This document shows positions 58,167 through 64,000 of a stretch of 64,000 bases of DNA, piece by piece. Both the position numbers and the translations under genes were made by a program. The notes under the pieces are model-generated. The model searched no databases, had not been told where the DNA came from, and saw only the letters and a program-made list of their open reading frames with translations. Origin of the DNA: Heterostelium album PN500 (lineage: Eukaryota; Evosea; Eumycetozoa; Acytosteliales; Acytosteliaceae); the NCBI RefSeq assembly GCF_000004825.1, contig NW_008805076.1:310001-374000 (forward strand), in the 5' to 3' direction. Positions within the stretch are counted from its first letter, which is position 1, and each line of letters starts with the position of its first letter.

Positions 58167-58356
58167 AACTTTTTTTTTTTTTTTTTTTTTGCAAAAAAAG
58201 ATTTGTTGACTCATGATCAGTCAACAAATTGCAGGTATTGATATTAACCTGCTAGTTCGTGTTTAATATTATATTTACATTCTCACACAGGCCGTGAGAA
58301 ATATAGCCAATAAAATGTTATTATTATTATTATTATTATTGTTGTTATTATTAATT
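58167..58356 (-). mobile_element. Short hairpin-tailed retroposon (copy B)
   Basis: On the minus strand it starts in an ATA-rich run and passes ATTGGCTATATTTCTCACGGCCTGTGTGAGAATG. It then has a stem GCAGGT...ACCTGC and a stem TTTGTTGACT-GATCATG-AGTCAACAAA, then CTTTTTTTGC and a long poly(A) (plus-strand T run, about 58170-58190). It is related to the R1 tail but keeps two extra stems. It was inserted next to the truncated LINE. Confidence 0.7.
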
Positions 58357-58518
58357 AAAAAAAGTTTTGTTGACTCATGATCAGGTGTAGTTAGTGTTTT
58401 AAATTATATACATTCTCACACAGGTCGTGAGAAATAGCCAATGAAATATTATTGTTATTATTATTATTATTGTTATAGTTATTATTAATTAATAAGTTGA
58501 GTAATATTAGGATAGAAT

Positions 58519-58523
<5 letters not shown>
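58357..58523 (-). mobile_element. R1 3' tail, second minus-strand copy
   Basis: Nearly identical to 56839-57005 (same CTCACGACCTGTGTGAG stem and GATCATGAGTCAACAAAA end). It continues, across the insertion at 58524-58615, into the R1 coding remnant at 58616-58699. Confidence 0.75.
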
Positions 58524-58554
<31 letters not shown>

Positions 58555-58615
58555 AAAAATAGATTTGTTGACTCATGATCAGTCAACAAATTGCAGGTAT
58601 TGATATTAACCTTAT
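58524..58615 (-). mobile_element. 92-bp retroposon insertion inside R1 with target-site duplication
   Basis: The insert consists of the 3'-most part of the hairpin tail, with the stem TTTGTTGACT-GATCATG-AGTCAACAAA, then TATTTTTGC and poly(A) (plus-strand T run from 58524). It is flanked by AATAGATT at 58516-58523 and at 58616-58623. Copies of R1 without the insert have this sequence once (for example near 53035 on the other strand), so the duplication marks a genuine retrotransposition event by a 5'-truncated element. Confidence 0.85.
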
Positions 58616-58699
58616 AATAGATTTAACAGTAGTTGCGTGTTGATGAACAAAAGACAATGTGGTAATTGGCATCGATTAATTTGGTGTAATGGGTGACTG
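58616..58699 (-). mobile_element. R1 coding remnant downstream of tRNA-Ala(UGC)
   Basis: On the minus strand CAGTCACCCATTACACCAAA, TTAATCGATGCC and GTTCATCAACACGCAACTAC match 52832-53030 on the plus strand, with an internal stretch missing. It begins 97 bases past the 3' end of the tRNA-Ala(UGC) gene and points the same way. Confidence 0.75.
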
Positions 58700-58760
58700 A
58701 AAAAAAAAAAATACAAAATCATGAACCTTACAAAACATTTTTAAAATTATTAAATTCTTT

Positions 58761-58770
58761 CCGCATGCGG
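58761..58770. promoter_or_regulatory. GC-rich palindrome 3' of tRNA-Ala(UGC)
   Basis: CCGCATGCGG, a perfect ten-base palindrome 25 bases past the tRNA 3' end, in otherwise AT-rich DNA. Confidence 0.55.
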
Positions 58771-58795
58771 TAAGAGTTTTTATTAAATTGTTTTG

Positions 58796-58867
58796 TGGAG
58801 AAGCCGGGTATCGATCCCGGTTTTCAAGCATGCAAAGCTAGCGTTCTACCATGTATACCACTTCCCC
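58796..58867 (-). tRNA. tRNA-Ala-UGC: tRNA-Ala (anticodon UGC)
   Basis: Cloverleaf of 72 bases on the minus strand. The acceptor GGGGAAG pairs with CTTCTCC including the alanine-defining G3-U70 pair. The anticodon stem CTAGC/GCTTG (one mismatch) closes the loop TTTGCAT, giving UGC. The T arm contains GGATCGATACC. The D stem is irregular (GTAT against GAAC), so folding is weaker than in the AGC gene. No T run follows at once on its strand; the first TTTT is about 50 bases away. The irregular stems leave open that this copy is under relaxed constraint. Confidence 0.88.
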
Positions 58868-59163
58868 ATTCTGTGTTTTTGATCTATTATAAAAAATATT
58901 TTGATATAAAGATATATATTTCTGTGTTGAATCAACAAAATTATAATATTTTGACTCCGCTTCTAAATTCTGTCGTGCATCTATCTGTATTTATTTGTAT
59001 TAGGAGTCTAAAGGTGGTGGTTTTTTAAATACTTTGTGCTCTTTTCTCTCTTACTAAGTTTTTTAATAACTTTTTTTTAGTAAAGTGGTTTTTCGCACTC
59101 AAACCCACTCCTTTCTTTTATTTTTGAATTTTAATCTTTTTTCTTTTTTCTCCCCTTTTCTAC
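58868..59163. other. Spacer, no gene seen
   Basis: AT-rich 5' flank of tRNA-Ala(UGC), followed by T-rich and pyrimidine-rich sequence (about 59100-59175). Confidence 0.4.
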
Positions 59164-59445
59164 CTCTTTTTCTTCCCAGGTCTGTTATGTTAAGATACGC
59201 GAACGTGTATCCAGCTTGGCCAACTGGTAGCGACGCTTCTTACTGGCAGGAGTTTGCTGAACCTGCTTAGATGCTAACCATGAGGAGTGGAGACCTACAT
59301 GCCCGCGCTTGCACTCCGATAGAACAATTGGATGACCAAAGTTCTTAGATTCACCTATACAAGAACACCAAGGAAAAGTTTCCCATTTACCGAGAACGCC
59401 GAACCGATGGAGCCAAAACCAAAACCTGTGCTGTATCTGCAATTA
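59164..59445. other. Compositionally distinct island, origin unknown
   Basis: This stretch of about 280 bases approaches even base composition, unlike its AT-rich surroundings. Short frames are open on both strands (plus ATG at 59188, 61-residue region; minus 59185-59442) but none has a recognisable motif. It leads directly into the tandem repeat at 59446. It looks like imported or mobile-element DNA. Confidence 0.45.
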
Positions 59446-59565
59446 ACCAATCCAAACAATCTCAACATCTCAGGCTAAGGAATTAGCCAAGCCAATCCAA
59501 ACAACCTCAAACCATCTCAATACTAAGCAATTAACCATTCCAAACCATCTCAAACCAATCAATAA
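59446..59565. repeat. Inverted relative of the 14.6 kb tandem repeat
   Basis: Three to four units of AATTAACCAATCCAAAC / CCATCTCAA type, the reverse complement of the block at 14546-14757, 45 kb away. Confidence 0.8.
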
Positions 59566-59614
59566 AATCCATTTGAGTATTCTTCAAGATATGTGAATAC
59601 TTCAACAAAAAAAA
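59566..59614. repeat. Dispersed repeat, also at 10553-10601
   Basis: Same orientation and nearly identical to the copy upstream of tRNA-Phe copy 1; here followed by a long A run, as expected of a retroposon end. Confidence 0.6.
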
Positions 59615-59669
59615 AAAAAATAATATTTTGATATAAATTTTGAAAATGTAAAACTTTTAAAAATAAAAG

Positions 59670-59687
59670 GGGTATACATGGTAGAAT
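59670..59687 (+). pseudogene. tRNA-Ala(UGC) D-arm fragment
   Basis: GGTATACATGGTAGAA is identical to the D-arm/A-box part of the tRNA-Ala(UGC) gene at 58796-58867. The rest of the tRNA is absent. It may be a truncated tRNA copy. Confidence 0.45.
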
Positions 59688-59689
59688 AG

Positions 59690-60149
59690 ATTAATCTACG
59701 TATTTCACTTATTTTTATTTTTTATTCTTTTACAATTTGTATTTTCAACTACAAAAATAAAATCTTCTTGAAGAATCCAAGAAAGATTCTTAACTCACGA
59801 TTTTATGCCTCCCCAAAAAATTTGGCATAGCTTTTGTGTGCATTTTTCAAAATAATGAGAGAATACCAAAAAAGCTGTGCAAAAAAAACCCAAAAATGAA
59901 ATAACACGTATGCACACAGGTTAAAACAACAATGTGCAATTCATTGATTTAAAAAACCCAACCTATAAAATGAAATAACACTGATATTTTGGATGTGGAG
60001 TGACTAGGCCTCATTTTAATAATTATTCAAATGAGGGAAGAAACAAAATCTGATAATAAATTGATGGCTATTTATAATTTGCATTTTATTTCATTCAAAA
60101 TCAGTGTAAAACAAAGTACCACAAATCAACTAATCACTATCATAACACA
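59690..60149. other. Spacer, no gene seen
   Basis: AT-rich. Bases 59806-59885 (CCTCCCCAAAAAAT...GTGCAAAAAA) loosely resemble 12466-12545. Confidence 0.4.
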
Positions 60150-61313
60150 ATGTTAAAATTATCTATTCTATTTATAGTACTACTATTATCACTTTAATCA
60201 TTATCATTAGCAATCAGAATTACCGATGAGAAAGTTGTTGAGATCTATCATCCTGACCCAACAATCTATTTAATTTCAGGTTTTGGTTCAGTGGGACTAA
60301 ATGTTTCAATTTATAACCCATTGACTCGTCATGCCAGTATTGTTGTTAATGATGAATCATACTCACAAATTTCTGTATTTAGTACTTTGCTACTCACACC
60401 ACCAAAGATTGTTTTCATTTCTGGATATTTTTGGCCAGATAATTCTCTTCATAATTGTACATTGAATCACTATGATTTAGAAACAAATTCGATCATATCA
60501 ACATTCACTTTGCCCGTCGTATCAGAGCCAGCATTCTATTTATGGCAGACCGCTCAATTATCATCGAATCAGAGTCAATTCTTTGTTGTACTATCAAAAG
60601 GAAATGGTATTACAGAATTACAGACATTTAATTTGGCTGACGGATCACCAACAGGTTTCAGCGTAACACTACCTCAAATTGGTTTCAGTGACCCCAGTTT
60701 GGTAATTTCTGAAATATTAATTGATCCCACTTTACAAGTTACCTATGTATGGGTTGGATTCCCTGGAGAAATACCAGATTTATTATCAACTGCCGAAAAC
60801 AACAACAACAACAACTACGAAAAAGATAAAAACAATGAAATTAAAGATCGTCATGACGATTCAACAGTATTATATTGTGGTATATGGTCTGGTTGTAATT
60901 ACTTATTTACAGTGGATTTAAATAGTGAAACAATGACAAAGACACTCGATCTTACATCAAAATTCCCTGATGAAGCAGCAGGATTTTCATTATCTGATGG
61001 TATCATACAGCCAGATGGTACGATAGTTACATATGGTATACCACTTGTCAAGTCAGCTTACTGTTTACCTGCAGTTATGACGTTTGACCCAACAACAGGT
61101 TCAATAAGAATTGGTGACATATTGGAAATATATGAATCTGGTTTTTATGCTGGAGCAACTCATGATAATGTAATCTATATGTTGATTATTGATATCCAAG
61201 GTCCTCTTCCAGCTGGTTTAACATTGATTGGATATAATATAACTAGTAGTCAATTCGTTTTAAATGTGCCCGATTCAGCTATTCCATCATTTTATGATTT
61301 AATCATTATTTAA
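60150..61313 (+). pseudogene. Secreted beta-propeller-like protein gene with a stop in the signal peptide
   Basis: The ATG at 60150 opens a typical signal peptide, MLKLSILFIVLLLSL, then TAA at 60195-60197, then the same frame continues as SLSLAIRITDEKVVEIY without interruption to the stop at 61313. A 34-base intron (60177-60210) with GT...AG ends is conceivable but would shift the frame, so it is rejected. The reading frame after the stop codes for about 370 residues with repeated beta-strand patterns (ISVFSTLLLTPPKIVFISGY, YVWVGFPGEIPDLL, CGIWSGCNYLFTVDL) and several N-glycosylation sites; a low-complexity Asn/Lys insert lies near residue 215. I do not recognise the family. Either a very recent pseudogene, a sequencing error in one base, or stop read-through. 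Confidence 0.75.
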
Positions 61314-61584
61314 ACAACAATATAGATCTTACTACTTTATTCATATTACCATATTGTAATATCATTTCCATTAATTGGCAATCAAAATTACAAAAAATGA
61401 TTCATTTTTATTCAATTCATTTTCAAACATCAAAACAATCAACTTTAGTTTTATAAAAGATTTTATTTAACGATCAACCTATAATTAGATCAAAGGCAAG
61501 AATATATATATATATTATTATGAGTGATAAGCTTACACTAGACTGAGAAAGAATGTTTTCACACCAGATAATACATAATATCAG

Positions 61585-61725
61585 ATGTTTGGATTGTTTG
61601 AACATTGTGAACAAAAAGACATCAGTAAACGTTTTCGCGAACTCTCAAAACTAGTACATCCAGACAGGAATCAAGATCAAGATGACAGTCATCTATTTCA
61701 TATAATCAAAAAGATCAGATATTAA
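61585..61725 (+). pseudogene. J-domain (DnaJ-type) fragment
   Basis: A 46-codon frame, MFGLFEHCEQKDISKRF... with RELSKLVHPDRNQDQDD, carries the HPD tripeptide that defines J domains and binds Hsp70. The following helix is short and then stops. In another frame just downstream, FHIIDQTIKSIRQSN resembles the usual last J-domain helix, so the domain is probably frameshifted. An acidic, exon-like stretch (LEEEEDKEEEEDIFEEQNK) at about 61960-62030 may be the rest of the same old gene. Confidence 0.55.
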
Positions 61726-62492
61726 TAATAGATATCAATCATTTCATATCATTGATCAAACAATCAAGAGCATTCGACAATCAAACAAAACTCAATCTTA
61801 TTTCGCATAATGCAATATTAATAGTTTGCTAATCTTTGTATATTTGTATAATTGTATTATGCCTAACGGTTCAATCCATAGCTTATTTGAATAGGCGAAA
61901 CTTTGTGTTTTTTTCAAAAGCTTTTTTTTATTTTTTTTTTTTTTCATTGCCCAGCAACTTGAGGAAGAGGAAGATAAAGAAGAAGAAGAGGACATATTTG
62001 AAGAACAAAATAAACCGATAAAGAAAAGAGGTACACTTCCCCTTTGTCTGTTTTTTAATGTTTTACATTTTTCAATGAATTTTTGATTAAAAAACACACA
62101 AGGGGGAAGTGTATACCTTGATTCTTCGGTATTTCTCTTCTCTTTAAATGTTTGGATTACTTCTTGTTTTATTAAGGCTAACAAAAACTTTATAAATCCT
62201 TAAGATAAGAGGTTGACTGTTTGAAAATTTAGCTAAGGTTCGGTTTTGTGTTTAGTGATTGAAATTAAAGAGGATTTTTTATTCCTATCTCTTTGATTGA
62301 AAAACAACTTTTTAGTCTTATTTATCGCTTATTTCTTAAAATACATTGACAAATCAAAAATATTAGATCGAAATTTCAATTCCAACAACAATCATGAGAT
62401 TAATTTAAATTAATAAGTTTTGATCGTTTGGTGACGAGTCATAAAAATTGATAAAAATATTTAACAAAAAAAAAAATGATCAAAAAAAAAAA
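61726..62492. other. Spacer with hairpin-forming repeat
   Basis: Bases 62029-62058 and 62087-62119 are inverted copies (GGTACACTTCCCCTTTGTCTG against CACACAAGGGGGAAGTGTATACC), separated by about 28 bases, able to form a stem of some 28 pairs with a few mismatches. No gene is otherwise seen. Confidence 0.7.
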
Positions 62493-64000
62493 ATGGATTC
62501 GCAATCAGAAAATAGTAAATTATTAAAGAATATATTAAGTTCTTTGGTTGTTAGAAACTTGATATTCAAATCAATCAAAGATATACATAGAAGACAATAC
62601 TCAAAAGATTGTGATACCTACAGTTGGGATAGTCTTGGTTGCTACCCTGTACAGCTGATCAAATACAACTATCTAGAACGATATCAACAGATCTATTCGA
62701 AAGTCAAGGAAGAGCAAGATGATAACGAGTTGGTGAAAGATTTCCTACATGCTTTCCGATCATCTCATCGGGCTGCTGCATCGCGTGGTTTGGTAGAGAT
62801 AATCGATCAATGCAATGCAACCGAGGATTTGAATCCGTATTTCAAAAGAGATGCCTATGTTTATCCTCTTAATGCCGGAATTCAAAATGGCCATATCAAT
62901 ATCCTCCAATATTTCCATCAGGAACGATTCGCCAGTTTGAATCTAGTCAATAGATATACAATGGATTTGTGTGCTAAACATTGTCAGTTGTCAATGGTCG
63001 TTTATCTTCATAATAATATGAGTGATGGCTGCACAACCGACGCTATGGATTCAACTAACAGTTTGGGAATCGTTGAATTTCTACACAACAATAGAAGTGA
63101 AGGATGTACGACCAAAGCATTTGACAATGCAATCGCAAATGGTAATCTTCAAATTATACAATTTCTACATGAGAATCGCACCGAAGGATATACAAAGGAG
63201 AGTTTCAATGTGGCTGTAAAGAACGGTAGATTAGACATTGTGAAATTCCTATTGGAGAATCGAACAGAAGAGATTCCAGTCACAGCCATTTCAACTGCTA
63301 TTACACATGGCCAATTAGAAACATTGAAGTATCTCTTTGATAAAACGCCACTCGAAAATCAAGTAAAGACAATCGTTGATAACGTTATTTTCAATGACGA
63401 CAGTGTTCAGACTTTGCAATTTATGATTGAAAAGTCTCTACCTTTCGAATGTACATTGTATGCTATGGACAACGCTGCAAGTGTCGGGTGTCTGGAAGTC
63501 ATTAAACTTTTAGTGAGAGGAACAAGAGAGGCAATGACAAACGCAGCTGTCAACGGACATTTAGAAGTGCTACAATACATCCATGAAAATAGAACCGACA
63601 GTGGATACTCCGATGATATCCTCGAGAGAACCGCCAAGAACCGTCAGTTTGAAACATTTAATTATCTCCATGACAATATTCCAGATTTGAAATGCTCAAT
63701 CAAACCAATGGATTACTTTGCTGGCTATAAAACAACAGAGGCATTGGAGTGGTTAAATGCAAATCGTACAGAAGGATGTTCGTCTGAGGCCTATGCCAAT
63801 GCAAGTAGAGCAGGTTTAGTAGAGAATATCAAATGGTTACAAAACAATATGCCTTCTATTCCAATACCTGAAGATCTCATCGAAAAGATTTGTTTCCATG
63901 AAAAACTGGAAGCCATAGAGTATCTACATCAAAGTGGTGGTGTTAAATGCAAGAATGCCAAGATTATTGCAACTGATATCGGTTCCTATCCTATTGTTGA
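62493..64000 (+). CDS. Ankyrin-repeat protein, member 4, running off the window
   Basis: Seen: the frame from the ATG at 62493 stays open to the last base, 502 complete codons. The N-terminal module matches the other members (LSSLVVRNLIFKSIKDIH, then YSWDSLGCYPVQLIKYNYLE). About ten ankyrin-type units follow, many degenerate, for example NGHINILQYFHQERF, NGNLQIIQFLHENRTEGYT and NGHLEVLQYIHENRTD. No intron is needed in the part seen. The 3' end is outside the window. Role unknown, as for its relatives. Confidence 0.92.
   Translation, partial: MDSQSENSKLLKNILSSLVVRNLIFKSIKDIHRRQYSKDCDTYSWDSLGCYPVQLIKYNYLERYQQIYSKVKEEQDDNELVKDFLHAFRSSHRAAASRGLVEIIDQCNATEDLNPYFKRDAYVYPLNAGIQNGHINILQYFHQERFASLNLVNRYTMDLCAKHCQLSMVVYLHNNMSDGCTTDAMDSTNSLGIVEFLHNNRSEGCTTKAFDNAIANGNLQIIQFLHENRTEGYTKESFNVAVKNGRLDIVKFLLENRTEEIPVTAISTAITHGQLETLKYLFDKTPLENQVKTIVDNVIFNDDSVQTLQFMIEKSLPFECTLYAMDNAASVGCLEVIKLLVRGTREAMTNAAVNGHLEVLQYIHENRTDSGYSDDILERTAKNRQFETFNYLHDNIPDLKCSIKPMDYFAGYKTTEALEWLNANRTEGCSSEAYANASRAGLVENIKWLQNNMPSIPIPEDLIEKICFHEKLEAIEYLHQSGGVKCKNAKIIATDIGSYPIV

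Noticed and set aside
58170-58620. CRISPR-like array suggested by repeated GTTGACTCATGATCA units
   Set aside because: The units are few, unevenly spaced, tied to poly(A) tails and ATA runs, and the genome is eukaryotic; they are retroposon tails.
60177-60210. 34-base GT...AG intron that would remove the stop codon in the signal peptide
   Set aside because: Its length is not a multiple of three, so removal would put the long downstream frame out of phase; it is also shorter than the other introns in the window.
61798-62184. Minus-strand 128-codon frame with Ser run
   Set aside because: Ser run is the complement of the Glu-rich exon-like stretch; the frame spans the hairpin and has no motif.
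1-64000. Class I small RNA, snRNA and 5S RNA genes
   Set aside because: I looked for the CCTTACAGCAA-type motif and DUSE-like upstream elements and found no convincing match by eye.

Overview
The window is nuclear DNA of a dictyostelid social amoeba (Amoebozoa). The signs are AT-rich intergenic DNA with long A/T runs, short GT-AG introns of roughly 50-130 bp, Asn-, Thr- and Asp-rich protein tracts with matching trinucleotide runs, and gene families typical of the group: a microbial-type terpene synthase, a multidomain polyketide synthase, a countin-like protein, G8-domain surface proteins and many-member ankyrin families. Mobile elements cluster at tRNA genes, as in this group. I cannot name the species, and many details differ from what I would expect of D. 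discoideum.

Layout. 0-10 kb: a terpene synthase cut by the window edge, transcribed away from a complete 2465-residue polyketide synthase, with a large inverted repeat between them. 10-19 kb: an accessory block bounded by two identical tRNA-Phe genes. It holds a LINE remnant, a compact alpha/beta hydrolase, a papain-family protease with two decayed partial copies, a short-unit tandem repeat and a broken Ty3/gypsy element whose 5' side lies next to the second tRNA-Phe. 19-52 kb: a dense housekeeping stretch. It holds a double-ADF-H (coactosin-like) protein, an EFM7-type methyltransferase, a Rab5/22-like GTPase, a countin-like protein, two tandem genes with an unnamed 'FGSF' repeat, three ankyrin proteins, a G8-domain secreted protein, PARG, an MFS carrier, a small type I membrane protein, a double-CDGSH iron-sulfur protein, a TM9/nonaspanin and a C2-plus-MUN (Unc13-like) protein. 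52-60 kb: a second mobile-element block between two tRNA-Ala genes, with nested retroposon fragments and one insertion that has a readable target-site duplication. 60-64 kb: a secreted-type gene with a stop in its signal peptide, a J-domain fragment and a fourth ankyrin gene running off the end.

How it fits together. The synthase pair could be a small secondary-metabolite locus. The TM9, MUN, Rab, MFS and CDGSH genes are independent trafficking, transport or organelle genes. The tRNA genes act as landing pads: LINE-type remnants lie about 100 bp downstream in the tRNA's orientation, and a Ty3/gypsy element lies just upstream. All four tRNA genes have a GC-rich palindrome 20-25 bp past their 3' end, which I regard as the most intriguing unexplained signal here. 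Exon joins were worked out by eye from GT-AG sites and reading phase; every multi-exon gene listed as complete closes to a whole number of codons.
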